Source: Lumnitzera littorea
Taxonomy: Eukaryota; Streptophyta; Magnoliopsida; Myrtales; Combretaceae
Length of the DNA stretch: 64,000 nucleotides
Direction: 5' to 3'
NCBI GenBank assembly: GCA_024138015.1
Contig: JAMXBB010000003.1
Coordinates: 17,427,498-17,491,497, forward strand
Numbering within the stretch: the stretch's first letter is position 1; each line of letters begins with the position of its first letter. Below are positions 36,739 through 48,396 of the stretch, in pieces. The notes beneath the pieces were generated by a model. It made no database searches. It was not told the origin of the DNA and worked only from the letters and a program-made list of their open reading frames with translations. A program made the translations under genes and the position numbers.

Positions 36739-36758
36739 TTCTCATAGATAATGCCAAA
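36739..36758 (-). promoter_or_regulatory. Primer-binding-site region of the Tat element
   Basis: Minus-strand TTTGGCATTATCTATGAGAA directly follows the 5-prime LTR. It resembles the Tat-lineage TTTGGCGCC-TCTGTGGGAA sequence after several C/G-to-T/A changes. The second Tat copy has the matching sequence at 61481-61500. Confidence 0.6.
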
Positions 36759-36761
36759 TAT

Positions 36762-37256
36762 TGTCTCAAGGTATTTACTGGTAGTTATTGGGCCTGTACG
36801 TAGTAAGCCTACAAAACAAAACACTATGAAGGGACACCAAGGTGTTGTCTAGCGTGGTCACTTCGATACTTAAGTCAGTAGAGAATACTTAGAGAATAGA
36901 AGGTGTCATGGAGTAATATGAAAGCTTAATGCGCAAGGTGTAAAGATTTTACTGTTAGGTTCTAGTAGGATATTTATAAAGGAGTAGCGTCGGCAGTTAG
37001 AGAACAGTTAGTAAGGAGAGATTTTCTCCCATAAGTATGGGAGAGTGAGGTCATAGTATCCGACGTGTCTCACTTATCTCAGATGTAATTATTGACTTAG
37101 TATCTTATTCTTATCTTATGCTTTCTAGCCATTGCAAAGCTTCCTAGGCTTGGTCAATCCAGGCTTAAGGCTTAAGCCTTCAATAGCGAGCCCCAAGCGA
37201 TAAGACATGTTAGATTTGGACGAGCCTGAAGGGCCTATGTCTAAAGAGCCTTATCA
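36762..37256 (-). repeat. 5-prime LTR of the Tat element
   Basis: 495 bp. On the minus strand it starts TGATAAGGCTCTTTAGACAT and ends TGAGACA. The TATA box TTTATAAATA is at about 36971-36980 on the minus strand. Its start resembles the LTR at 60940 (TGATAGGGCCTTTTAGACAT). Confidence 0.8.
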
Positions 37257-40200
37257 ACAGTACCTTACAAAAATGATTCACTATAAAATGATTCCCTCTA
37301 TCAATCATGTCTATTTAAGCATTTAGCTGCATCGAAAATTAGAATAGAGCAAAGAGATAAAAGTAAGAAGGATATGGCCATCAAGCTCTAATGATGACTA
37401 CTTTAACAATTTCAACATGCTAAGTAGATGCACAATTGAGTCAACTCCTATACACATTCAAGATGGAAACATATGAAAAGTAGTACCTCAATCAATTTAA
37501 ATAACACGTAATCATTATGTAACTTTGCAGCTTTATGGATATTGTTTTTTTATATTTCTCTTTTCAACGTTTTATGCGAAAGTAGTAATATTACCTTATC
37601 TATTTTTTGTACTAGCTTTACATTTTCTTGAAAGGAGAGTAGTGTTCTTTTGTTTATTTTCGTTCCTAGTATTTAGGTTGCTTGCATAAGAGGTAAAGTT
37701 TTATGCTCCCCTTGTATTTCTACCTTATAATATCAATAAAATTATAGGATGGCTCCTTGCCTTGTGCATAGGGTTTTTCATTGACAAGTTGAATACCTTT
37801 ATAGCAATTTGTTATCATACATATTGTTTAAAGTAATTACATGCTTAAAATGTAATATGCTTGCAAAATAAGAGGGAAAAAAGGGAAGGGAAAAAGTAAA
37901 CAATTTGAGAAAAAAATGATGAGTCTGCTCTTAGGTCATGGATGCATGACTTGGGATTGACTAATCTATTGGATCCTGAGACCCCAGCATGGAGTTAAGG
38001 TTACCCAAGCTTGTCCCAGTTTGCTTTTGGCATACCTATGACTTAGCGAGTCTAATTAGACTAAGCTACATCGAGTATCTGTGCTTGTGGTCTAGTTTAA
38101 ATGATATGAAATTAAGGATTGATTAAATATTTGTATAGTATGAATAAGAAAAACTAGTTCATAGATATAAAATCAATATCTATGTTTTTATTTATCTTTT
38201 TTTTTTTATTTTAGGATTTGAGATTTAAAAAGAAAAAAGAAAAAAAGGAGCTACATTAGCAATGTTAGTGGCTTGGGTAGTTGTAGGTATAGGTTCCTAA
38301 GTTTACGAACCCAAATTTATCTTGTGGCTCCTTAAGATTACTCTAAAACTTATACCCTATAGAATTATACCTTATAGAACTTATAGGGTATATGATATCC
38401 TGTAAAATTTACAAAATACATACAAAAGGATTTGCACCAAAAATATGTATATGAAACTTAAAGTTTCCATTTGTAAGTAAAGTAAATCAATAACAAAGAT
38501 AAAAAAAAATGAAGTTCCATTTATGAAGTTTTAGTGTGCATACCTTTCTTTTAACAGTAAAAGAAGTTAGCAATGGAAATAAATGGGACAAGAGATGTGG
38601 AAAATAATAAGGGTCAATAATGAGGAAAAAATAAGATAAGAGAGGTAGATAATGAGATGTTCAAGGTTTAGTATTTCTTATGGATGATAGGCTTAGGATA
38701 TATAATCTACATGTTTATTGTCTTTCTTAAAAAAAAAAAAGGAATTTAGTACATCTAAGATAGAAATATAATATCATTTTACATTCATTATTATATTTCA
38801 ATAATTTTTACAACTTGTATTATGTATACATTAGAATACAATTTTCCAAGTAAGTATAGGTTATGGAAACATTGTACTTATACTTTATCCCATGGGAGCA
38901 AATTCTTGAAAGTTATACTTACTACTTAGAGTCTACCTTACCACTTTCAACACCCATTCAGAATTTAGTTGAGCGATGTACAATAGAGTCTAGAGTACAA
39001 GGTTTTTGCTCATCCTTAGGCAACCACAAAGATAAAGATCTTATTTCTATTTTCTTTTTGAAATAAGGGCTCTAAAAAGAAAAAAAAATTAAAACAAGGT
39101 GAAAAAGTATCCATCTTACGTATTTTTTTTTGCTGCAACAAGGTTGATGGTATACTTCTCGTGTCCATGTCCTTAAGACATGATTGTTTAAAATTGGAAA
39201 TGAACCAAAAATATTCTAGTCCATTAAGGCTATGGTTTCAAATTTTTTAAATTCTGTATCTATAAGGTAGGTTTAAGATGAAGGTGTGACCTATGTATCC
39301 ATTCCAATGTATAGCTTTTCAATATTTACAGACTATTATAATCTGTCTACAAGATGTTGCTAATAGATATGATCAAATTTAATAAATATAAAGAAAATCT
39401 AACCAACCACATTAATGAAATTATAACATACTATTTAGGCGAACTCTCAATCACAATTCTTTGCTCCTTCTTGATGCCAACTAGTGAAATATGAATCTCT
39501 TCTTACAATTAGAGACTTAACCATTAAACATGGACCTTCTCCCACATTTTGTCCAACAAACATTGAGAATGATTATTGAACATCAACAATTGATCAAATG
39601 TAGTACATAAGAAGTTTTACAATTCAGTTGCAATTATTAATACTTTAAATCCTCTAATCAGAATTATCTTTATGGTGGTGTTTGTAAATCGTAACATTAG
39701 ATGGTTTTCATGCATTTTGAATATGTTAATGATATGCTCTATAGCAAAGCGAGAAGATATTAAAATTTATATAAGTTGAAGTTAGCTACAATGGTAAAAA
39801 TTTGGGTTCAAATTACTTTTGCAATTGCTAGAGTTCTAATCCACTTTCAAGCAGGCTGAAATTTACTCTCATCTCACCCGATCTCCTCTTCCTTTAAGAT
39901 GGTGTAAGGTCAACTTTCATAGTGCCTTCTCTTGACAAAAGATGAAGGAGGGTTGTAATTGGATGTGAAGATAAACATAGGTTGGAGACATCTTTAAGAT
40001 AATCCTAAGAAGTAGATTTTATGCTTCTCAAAGGGTCTCTTCCAATCTAATATGCATAGAGGCAAGAGTTTATGAGATCTATTTATGACTTAAATTTACC
40101 CTAGTGGAGATGGACCTTACTCCTATGTCTTTCTCCCTTCCCTCCCTCCCCCTTTCCTTTTCAATCTTCAAAATGTGTTTTTTATCGCTTCAGAGAAGAG

Positions 40201-40762
40201 ATTGCTGTTGATTTTGGTTTGTCATAGGTAAGGGATGCCAATTGAGCTATGGACAACAAATTCTTGTTGTCCTTTAGTTTTTCTATTATTTTTCTACCCA
40301 TTTAATTACTAGCTCTTATGTCATCGAGAGGAAAAAAAAGAAGAAAAAGTATTACTTTTGGCAAGACTTATTGATATAAGATTAAGAAATATGAACATGG
40401 TTCATTTGTAAGATAAAGAATGCCCTACAAAGGGTGTAACCATTCATTTTTCAAAATTTTAGGGTTTTCGTTGTTAAAGATTCAAGAGTTATACAACTTG
40501 AATCTTTCAAGAAAATTATTTAAAATATATTAAGAAATAATAAAATCAATAATTAAAACAAAATATTAAGATAAAAAATTGCATAATGTATTATTTTGAA
40601 CAAATTACATTTTCACTTGTTTTTTTCATATTTACTTTTTCACTTTTTTTTTTCATATTTACAAATTGAGAAAAAGGAAAGTTACATGGGAAGGGATCAA
40701 CTTTTGGAAATAAATTGAAATGGGAAATTAGACTTTCAACTAATTAAAATAAAGGATCAAAG
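37257..40762. other. Intergenic, no gene seen
   Basis: AT-rich sequence with ordinary short open frames. One 67-codon frame at 38863-39066 has no recognisable features. No transposon ends were identified. Confidence 0.5.
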
Positions 40763-41351
40763 TAGAGGTGGATATGGTCTAGTTCGGTGTAGTTCTCCCA
40801 TTCAAGTGGAACCGAGCCTAATATTACATTTAGCTCTTTTTTTAATCTTATCCTAACCTTATGGTTTGGTTTGTAACTCTTTTAAACCTAAAAAAATATT
40901 TCAATTCACGATTCGAACCAAAATCTTAAAATGTTTTGAAGAAATGAAAGGAAATAAATGAAAAATTTTAAGCCTAAGGTTTGTATTTTGCAACACAAAT
41001 TTGAACACAACTATGCAATTAGATGTCAAGAAAGTTAGTAGTTAAGGTAGTGACATTTAATATGAGGGTTTTAAATGAAACAAATGTGTATAAAGTGACT
41101 AAACTAAAAGAGATTTTGGCATTATTAAGTTGGCAAAAATATAAGCTTTATGCCTCATACAAAAATATAATTTTTTTAATCTTTTACCTTTTATGGTTTG
41201 GTTTGATTCATAACTTTTTAAACCTTTAAAAAAGGGTTTGGTTCAATTTGAAATTTTTTAAAACTAAATAATAATTCAAAACTAATTTACGGTACAATTT
41301 AATCCGATTTGATTTGGTTTGTGATTCAATTGGCTATTTTGCTCAACCTTA
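40763..41351. mobile_element. Non-autonomous hAT element with 8-bp target duplication
   Basis: 589 bp beginning TAGAGGTGGATATGG and ending GCTCAACCTTA, so both ends approximate the hAT terminus TAGGGGTGRGCAAA. The flanks are GATCAAAG (40755-40762) and GATCAAAA (41352-41359), seven of eight matching, as expected for hAT. Subterminal GGTTTGGTTTG/CGGT words recur. There is no transposase inside. Confidence 0.75.
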
Positions 41352-42783
41352 GATCAAAATAGCAAATGGTTCAAATAAGGGATTCAATTAATCGATAGTT
41401 ATAATATTGTTAATCTTATTTGATGTTGTAGTTATCCATCACATGATACCTTAATATGCTCAAATGATGCTCACATATATATTTTAATACAAATGAAAAA
41501 GCATATAAAATAACTAAAGAAAAATAATAAATAAATTAAATGAATAAAAAAATGTAAAAACTAAATAATATAACTAAATATAATATATAACAATGTAATT
41601 AATTAAAAAATAAAATAAATTCAAAAAATTTAAAATAAATAAAATCAACTACCCTAAGGCTAAGAGTAGCCAAACTAGCCTTGAAATCTATTGTGAGATA
41701 CGTACGATTAAGTAGCCATGGGTAGCCACTTACCTCTTAGGTTTTTTTTTTTTTTGGGACTATTTTGCTAAATGCCAATCCTTTATTTTAACTTATTAAA
41801 AGTTTGATCCCTTATTTCAACTTATCCCCAATCAAACTTAAATTGCATCATTGAATCTTAGAAAAGAACATTATATTTAATGGTTGTGTTATGTGCTTAT
41901 AATATGAAATCAGGAAAAAAGTGCAATATTTTGAGTTACTAACTTGATGATGTACTGCTCTAGAAAGAAAAATTGGTTTGCTTCTATTCTTGAAGCCAAC
42001 TTAACGGTAACCTAGATGATGTTCGAGCTCATATGTTTTTAGCCTGTTAGCTTGATGGGAGTAAAAATTTAACTAATCGTTGGAGCATTAAATACACAAT
42101 AACAAGAAGAATTTTTGGGATGGTATAAATGCTCCACTACTCGGCTAAGGACAACATTATCTTATATTCTTTGGCCTACCAACATCAAATTTATCTCTTA
42201 TACATTAATTTACTATTAATGAAGAGCGATAAATAATGTAGTGCTTGTGAGTCTACTTATTGCAAAAATATAGAGAGAAGGGCACTACACATGGTAGATT
42301 ATTGTGTATTTATGATCGGGTGATTGAGTTCGAGGTGTATTAAGTTTTTGTATAGCTCTTGGAATTAAATTGGTGATTAATAAAAGTAGTGAAAAGTTCT
42401 TAATTAGAGGTATTGCGTTTGTGGAAAGTAGGGAGTAATTCGAACTCCTCGTTATATTCAGTCTTGATCTTTTTTATCCCTATATCTTTTAAATTCCATA
42501 TTTATTGTTGTTATCTTATTATCTTGTTTAGATACATTATTGCATTTATTGCTTAATTTTGAAAAGAAGTTAAATTTATCCTTAATAGTTAATACGTAAT
42601 TCATCTTGAGTGCTAAACTAATATTTCCATAGGTAGATTAAAAATATGGCATCATGTTCATTTTAAGTTGCCTTTAATGTTGTTTATGGGCTAGGAATGC
42701 CTTTTTTTTTATTTATCTTTTTTTTTTTTACATGTATAAGTATAATATATAACAACTTTATTGAAGGAAGCGATTATTTTGGC
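41352..42783. other. Intergenic
   Basis: AT-rich, poly-A/T runs (for example 41744-41756), no gene recognised. Confidence 0.5.
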
Positions 42784-43020
42784 TAGGGTTGGTAATTTCA
42801 GATACGCTTTATAAATCCTGACGTTATACGACATGATTATAAATGGGTTTTTACATGGAAAAATTGACATAAGATACAAACGAATTAAACTCATTTAAAC
42901 ATGATAAAATTTGTGTCTAGGTTTAAATTTAATTTGCAAACTTGTTTATGAAACCCATTTATTAAACAAAATCCTCTAAATAAGTTGTAGACTCGACCCA
43001 TAAACTCGTTTAATATTAAA
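42784..43020 (+). mobile_element. hAT-like element fragment
   Basis: TAGGGTTGGTAATTTCAGAT followed by decayed ACACGACCCG-type words (ACGTTATACGACATGATTAT, AAATGGGTTT) is the familiar start of plant hAT elements after C-to-T decay. The opposite end was not found, so the right border is arbitrary. Confidence 0.45.
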
Positions 43021-43876
43021 TAATTAATAATTTAATTTTTTCTACCTACCTACACACTATATAATACATATAACACATCGTCTAAAATGATATTGCTTAC
43101 TCTTATTTTTTTCTTTTACTTAGGCTTAATGTTTATCTTATGTAAAACTCGGTAAAAAAAAAAAAGAAAATAGGTTATATAATAATAATAATAATAATAA
43201 GGAATAGGATAGTAGAATAAAGATTTAGAGACATGATATAGCTTGTAATTTATAAGAGATAGCATGGGCAATTTAGTCATGGTAAAAGATTCAGACTTCT
43301 TAGTATCTCTTATCCCAAATAAACCTCATATCTTTTCTCTACCAAATTATTATGTTACTTTTTTATAGGAATAGAAAACTTACGGTTCTCAACTTCAAAG
43401 CTAAAATTTAGATCTAAGAGCTAAGGCAAGAGAAAAACTGATAAAACTTCAAAAAAAAAAAAAACGCAGAGATACAACGATTTTAAGTAAATTCTTTATA
43501 TATTTAATATAGAAATTCATTTTTCTTCAAGAAGATATCATAAAAACCATAAATATTTCTGTTCTTGCAGCTTCATGCATTTATAATTCAAGTCTCAAGT
43601 GTTTCTTATCACGAATTACATGTAAGTATTGTTCTTGCTCTTTTTCTTTAAGGAATTCTTAGTTTTGTGGTTTTGGTGTGAGTTTAGCAAAAGCGGTTGA
43701 TGAGGTGGATGGGAATGATAGTGATATGGTTACAGCGTAAATTACATATTATTGGTATTGTTGAGCCAGTGTTGGAGTATATGGAGTCAGGGTATACAGT
43801 GAGGTGGTATGTAAGCGTCGTGCGTAAGTGTGACGAATTTTTGTGTGTTTTTAGTATATATGAATTCATGTGCAGG

Positions 43877-44276
43877 TGTCACGGGCAGATTCCCTTACTT
43901 GAACTCGTACGACACTCAGTGTTCCTGACCACACTAAGGAAGGCTAAATCAGCTAGTATTAACTTACAATGTTTAGAGAGAGAAAATATATAGAGAGAAA
44001 CTCTAATGTAAATAGTATTTACTTGAAATAACTTGATGATACAATTGAGGGGATCTCCCCTATATATACAAGAGGCCTCTCAAGATGGAAGATTAAAATC
44101 AATTCGATCTAACGGTTACAAATGAATCCCCACCTACCTTTACATTAAATGCATTTATCTACCTTACTTACCACCTATTTTGGAACCTTTTAGATCTTCT
44201 AGAATATTCTAGATTATTTCTTCTTGGGCTTGAACGAACCTCATGATTTTGGGCCCTTTTAAATCGGGCCATGACA
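43877..44276 (-). repeat. 3-prime LTR of the chromovirus
   Basis: TGTCACGGG start and CCATGACA end on the plus strand; same content and order as 47998-48396. Contains the CTATATATA TATA-like block at about 44061-44069. Confidence 0.9.
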
Positions 44277-44290
44277 TTTTCCCCCACTCA
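44277..44290 (-). promoter_or_regulatory. Polypurine tract of the chromovirus
   Basis: On the minus strand GAGTGGGGGAAAA abuts the 3-prime LTR, the expected plus-strand DNA priming site. Confidence 0.75.
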
Positions 44291-44318
44291 TTCCGACGAC
44301 GTCTTCGTCGTGTTTTCT

Positions 44319-44885
44319 TCATGGAACTTTTGAATTTTGTTTGGAAAACTGCCATAGAGCTTCAGTAGGTTCCCAACTAGTCTCACTTTCCGGCTTTCCT
44401 TTCCAAATAACCATATACTTGTGCCTAGGAGAGTGGCCTCGTCTTCTTATATATCTGTCCGTAATGATTTTTCCAACTTCTTTTTCGTATGATTCTCGAA
44501 TTCCAACTGGAGCTCTTTGTGATATTGTTCTACTAAGGTCATCCTCATCCTTATGATGTGGCTTAAGCATATTAACATGAAATACTGGATGGAATTTTAA
44601 TTTTGGAGGTAACTCCAACTTATAAGATACTCGTCCCACTCGTTTTACGATGAGAAATGGCCCTTCATGATGCCTCATTAGTCCTTTGTGCAATTGGCCC
44701 TTGGTCCATTGGATCATGTGTAACTTCACAAGTACTTGATTCCCTACTTGATACTCCATTGGTCGATGCTTCTTACCTGCGACTTTCTTCATTCTCTGAA
44801 TAGCCTTGTCTAAGTAATTCAGAGCTAAGTGTTGGCTTTGTTGCCACTCTTTTGCAATTTTATATGTTGGGAAACTAAACCTCAT
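44319..44885 (-). pseudogene. Chromovirus integrase C-terminus with chromodomain
   Basis: A 188-residue open frame. Residues about 35-115 give the gypsy integrase C-terminal domain (VGNQVLVKLH...GPFLIVKRVG-x-VSYKLELP...HPVFHVNMLKPH). Residues about 135-180 give a chromodomain (EKEVGKIITDRYIRR...KYMVIWKGK...TSWEP), which in chromoviruses steers integration to heterochromatin. It is uninterrupted, but upstream sequence still in frame (to about 45020) contains stops, and the HHCC and DDE parts of integrase are deleted, so no active enzyme is possible. Assigned to the chromovirus branch; sub-lineage not proven. Confidence 0.8.
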
Positions 44886-45021
44886 ATATCCTGTGGTTAC
44901 CGTAGTAGGAGTTAGCGGCTGTCTCCCTAGGACAAACTCAAATGGATTGTGCCTTGTTGATTCATTCTTCTATAGCTTGAAAGAGAGTTGTATGACATCC
45001 AATAACTTAGACCATTCCCAC

Positions 45022-45040
45022 TGACTTATACTTACAAGGT
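45022..45040 (-). other. Internal deletion junction in chromovirus pol
   Basis: RNase H sequence (TAVVHCLQVWRHL) passes directly into integrase sequence of the WEWSKLLDV type. In complete elements about 1 kb lies between them. Confidence 0.65.
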
Positions 45041-46124
45041 GCCTCCATACTTGAAGGCAATGCACTACAGCTGTCATTTCTTTCTATTGTATTGGGTATC
45101 GCCTCTCCGTATCATTCAATGTTCGGCTCTCAAAGGCTATTAGATGGTTTTCCTACATCAAAACCCCACCAATGGCATAATCACTAGTATCCATGCATAC
45201 TTCCAATACTTCACCAAAATTAGAGAGCGCAAGAACTTGTTATTTAATGACTACTTCCTTCAAGGTATCAAATGCCTTCTGTCGATCTTCCCTCCATAGG
45301 ACATCTTTTTTGAGTAAATCCATTAAGGAGGTAGCCATTTGAGAGTATCCACGTATGAAACTTCTGTAATAATTTACTAAGCCAAGAAATGACTTCAATT
45401 CGATGGGCTTAGTAAGTTCTTTCCATTCTCAAATGGCCTGTATCTTCTCTTCGTCCATTTTGATCTTACCCTTTCCTACTACATGCCCCAAGAAGGCCAC
45501 TTCTTCCTTTGTAAAGGCACATTTCTCCAACTTTACATATGACTTGTTCTCCCTTAAGGCTAAGCAAACTGTATGAAGATATTCTAGGTGCTCTTCCACA
45601 GACTTGCTATAAATCATGATGTAATCCAAGTAAACCACAACAAAATGATCCAAGAATGGTGCTAATATCCTATTCATAAGACTACAAAAAGTAGTTAAGG
45701 CGTTTGTGAGCCTAAATGGCATAACAAGAAACTCAAATGCACCATACCTTATGATGCAAGTGGTTTTGGACTCATCTCCATCTATTATCTGTACTTGATG
45801 ATATCTTAATTGTAGATCCAGTTTTGAAAAATATCTTGCCTCTCCTCATCGATCGAACAAGTCCGATACCAAAGGAATAGGGTACTTATTTTTTTCAGTG
45901 ACCTTATTCAAGGCCCTATAGTCAATACACACCTGGAGGGACCCATCGTGTTTCTTTTGGAAGAGAACTGGAGCTCCAAAAGGTACCTTTGACGGTTGGA
46001 TGAATCCAGCTTCCAACAAGTCCTTCAATTGTTGCCTTAATTCTTCTAAATCTTTTGGGGACATACGATAAGGAACTGTAACAGGGGCCTTTGTACTTGG
46101 TTTTAGCTCAATCGCATGATCCAC
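45041..46124 (-). pseudogene. Chromovirus reverse transcriptase and start of RNase H
   Basis: The frame at 46124-45846 gives VPYRMSPKDLEELRQQLKDL...GFIQPSKVPFGAPVLFQKK...CIDYRALNK. The frame at 45722-45429 gives MPFRLTNALTTFCSLMNRIL...VVVYLDYIMIYSKS...FLGHVV. The catalytic YLDD is YLDY (45621-45632), losing an essential metal-binding Asp. RNase H begins with DTSDYAIGGVLM and AFESRTLNDTERRYP, has stops, and is cut at the deletion. Frameshifts lie between the parts. Confidence 0.85.
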
Positions 46125-46229
46125 TTCCCTTCTTGGTGGTAGCTTCTTTGGTAACTCTTTAGGTATGATCTCTTTGAATTCTTATAGCAACTCCCCCACT
46201 CGATGTGGAATTACCTCTTGACTCCCCGT

Positions 46230-46936
46230 CTATTCTTCCCCCTTCAATGTAGCTATGTACGTAACTCCATTCTTCTTCACTAGTTGCATAGTAGAAAGGA
46301 ATTTTGTGGCTTGACCAACTTTCCTTGTAACAGGCACTACACATTGAGAGTTGGTCTCAAGTATACATATATAGTTTGGACGAGGAACAATAAGTGCGTC
46401 AATACGATCTAGGAATTCCATCCCAATCATAAATTCGAAGTCATCCATAGGTACTACTTCGATGGTTTCTTTCCTTTTCCACCCTACCATATAGAGCTCT
46501 ATCTCCCTGGCGACTCCAATAGTAAGGATTTCCTTTGACTTTACCGTCTTAAGCCATGTCTTGGTTTTCTCCACGTCTTGGTTTTCTCTACTTCTATTCC
46601 AATCTTACTTGTTGCTACATCGGAGATGAATAGATGAGATGCCCCTGTATCAATAAAGGCATTTAACTTCTTACTAGCAACTATCACCTCAGTGTACATC
46701 AACCCCTTTTGCTTTTCTTGCATCTTCATAGCACTAAGCAGTCGTACCGAACCCAGTTTGGCCTCATCCCCTTCATCGGAGCTTTCATCTGCCATAATTG
46801 CTGCCAACCGATCTTTCTTTAGGCGTTCCCTAGCATAATGGGGCCCATTGCAAAAATAGCACTTCAATTCTCGAAGCTTCCATCGTTCCTTATCTTTTCC
46901 TTCACGAGTCCTTCCTCGATTATTTTTCTCTTCCAT
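46230..46936 (-). pseudogene. Chromovirus zinc knuckle and aspartic protease
   Basis: Reads a gag zinc knuckle with a changed last Cys (C-YF-C-NGPH-YARE-R), a linker, then protease LNAFIDTGASHLFIS with the active-site DTGA intact, then MDDFEFMIGMEFLD typical of the gypsy protease flap region. A 17-bp tandem duplication at 46560-46591 shifts the frame just after the protease core, splitting it into two overlapping frames. Confidence 0.8.
46560..46591 (+). repeat. 17-bp tandem duplication causing a frameshift
   Basis: CTTGGTTTTCTCCACGT is repeated at once as CTTGGTTTTCTC-TAC, giving a +17 shift inside pol. Confidence 0.8.
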
Positions 46937-46990
46937 CTTAGGCTTCCCTCTTGAGGAACTCCCATGCCTTTCCTTCTTAACTACCCCCTT

Positions 46991-47965
46991 CTACCTTCCC
47001 ATTGGGGTCTTATGTTTTGTCTTCTTGAATTCCGTTAAGCCTTTAGCAACTACTATGGCCTTAAAGATGTCTTCTATTCCTCTTCGATCTAGCTCTAACT
47101 TTGCCCAAGGTTCCAGACCATCTAAAAACATCACTAAAGTATCATCCTGGTTAAGGTTTGGGATCTCCAGCATTAGTTCTGAGAATTCCTTCACATATTG
47201 CTTGATGTCACCCTTATAAGTTAGGTGACGCAACTTCACCTTTGCTTTTTTAGCAGCATTTTGGGGAGAGAATTGCCCCTTAATTTCATGTATAAAGCTA
47301 GCCCAAGTATTGATTTCGTTTGCCCTCCTACGTTACCATACCATAGCAGAATATTTCAAATACATAGTAGCAATACGTACCTTTTCGAGGTCATCCAAGA
47401 TTCTTACAGCATTGAAATATTGTTTTATTTCCCAGAGGAAGTTGTTTACCTCCCAAGCGGATCGTATCCCATCAAAAGGTTCGGGCTTGGGTACATAAAT
47501 CCTATGAGTAGATTGGATGGTCACTCCATTTGCCACTACCGCCCGACATGCTGCTAGTTGGTTCTTAAGTTCTTTAATCTCCTGGCGCATGGCCACCATT
47601 ACAGCATCCATCTTGGCTTCATAACCTTCCTCCTTAGTTTCCAAAGTAATAACTTGAGCTTGGAGTATTTCATTCTTCCCTTCAATTGCCTCATCACATT
47701 ACTTCAGCTCCTCAATGGCTTGATTCAATGCTCCTTGCAGCTCACCTTGAAGTTTCTCCTCCATCTCTTCAAGGCTACCTTGTGATTCATCGAATTGTTC
47801 CTTCGCTTCAGTAATACTCAACTCCGCTCTATCCATCCTATTAAGGAGGGAGTTCAGTAAGTCTCGAGACTTAGCCCTCTGCTTGGTGACTCTGCGATCC
47901 TCTTGATTACCTAACTCTTCGACCATCAAAGTGTTGTTGTCTCCTCCAGAGGACATCTTCTCCAC
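46991..47965 (-). pseudogene. Chromovirus gag
   Basis: Starts near MEKMSSGGDNN at 47965. It has a coiled-coil-like N-terminus (LLNRMDRAELSITEAKEQFDES, EEMEEKLQGELQ), then a capsid region YVPKPEPFDGIRSAWEVNNFLWEIKQYF...KVRIATMYL and KQYVKEFSELMLEIPNL...FLDGLEPWAKLEL. In-frame stops lie after ELK (47699), after MVW (47333, where the family has a second Trp) and at 46991. Gag would assemble the particle. Non-functional. Confidence 0.8.
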
Positions 47966-47983
47966 CCAAAGTCTCCTTACCTA

Positions 47984-47996
47984 TCTCTGATACCAC
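47984..47996 (-). promoter_or_regulatory. Primer-binding site (initiator Met tRNA) of the chromovirus
   Basis: Minus-strand TGGTATCAGAGAT lies directly after the 5-prime LTR and complements the 3-prime end of plant initiator Met tRNA over the TGGTATCAGAG core. Confidence 0.85.
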
Positions 47997-47997
47997 T

Positions 47998-48396
47998 TAT
48001 CACGGGCAAATTCCCTTACCGAACCCGTACGACACTCAACATTCCTGACCACACTAAGGAAGGCTAAGTCAGCCAGTATCAATTTACAATGTTCAGAGAG
48101 AGAAAATATAGAGAGAGAAACTCTAATGTAAATAGTATTCACTTGAAATAACTTAGTGATACAACTGAGGGGATCTCCCCTATATATATAAGAGGCCTCT
48201 CAAGATGGAGGGCTAAGATCAATTTGATCTAACGGTTACAAATGAATCCCCACCTACCTTTACATTAAATGCATCTATCTACCTTACCTGCCACCTATTT
48301 TGGAACCTTTTAGATCTTCCAGAATATTTTGGATTTTTTCCTCTTGGGCTTGAATGAACCTCATGATTTTGGGCCCTTCTAAATCGACCCGTGACA
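47998..48396 (-). repeat. 5-prime LTR of the chromovirus
   Basis: 399 bp; plus-strand ends TATCACGGG (expected TGTCACGGG) and CCCGTGACA. Followed by CAGG target duplication. Confidence 0.9.

Larger units (their letters stand above)
18482..37256 (-). mobile_element. Old Tat-lineage Ty3/gypsy retrotransposon with nested insertions
   Basis: Two directly repeated LTRs (18482-18962 and 36762-37256) bracket gag, protease, RT, RNase H and integrase remnants in that order on the minus strand, a 3-prime tandem-repeat zone and an antisense gene. The sequence AGTACCT lies just outside both outer ends (within 2 bp), consistent with one insertion. After removing three nested solo LTRs the element is about 10.9 kb, right for the Tat lineage. 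The sequence after the 5-prime LTR is the Tat-type TTTGGCATTATCTATGAGAA. The LTRs differ at very roughly 15-18% of positions by eye. All pol domains carry stops and catalytic changes, so it is dead. Confidence 0.8.
43877..48396 (-). mobile_element. Chromovirus (Ty3/gypsy) with both LTRs, internally deleted
   Basis: LTRs of 400 and 399 bp bracket PPT, integrase C-terminus with chromodomain, RT, protease, gag and PBS on the minus strand. A 4-bp target duplication CAGG flanks it (43873-43876, 48397-48400). Total length is 4520 bp, short because the end of RNase H and most of integrase are deleted near 45030. The LTRs differ at about 9% of positions by eye, mostly transitions; with the commonly used rate of 1.3e-8 per site per year this would be 3-4 million years. 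Confidence 0.9.

Noticed and set aside
18482..37256. The repeats at 18482 and 36762 as two independent solo LTRs
   Set aside because: Gag-pol and the PBS abut the right copy in the right order, and AGTACCT flanks both outer ends, so one element is simpler.
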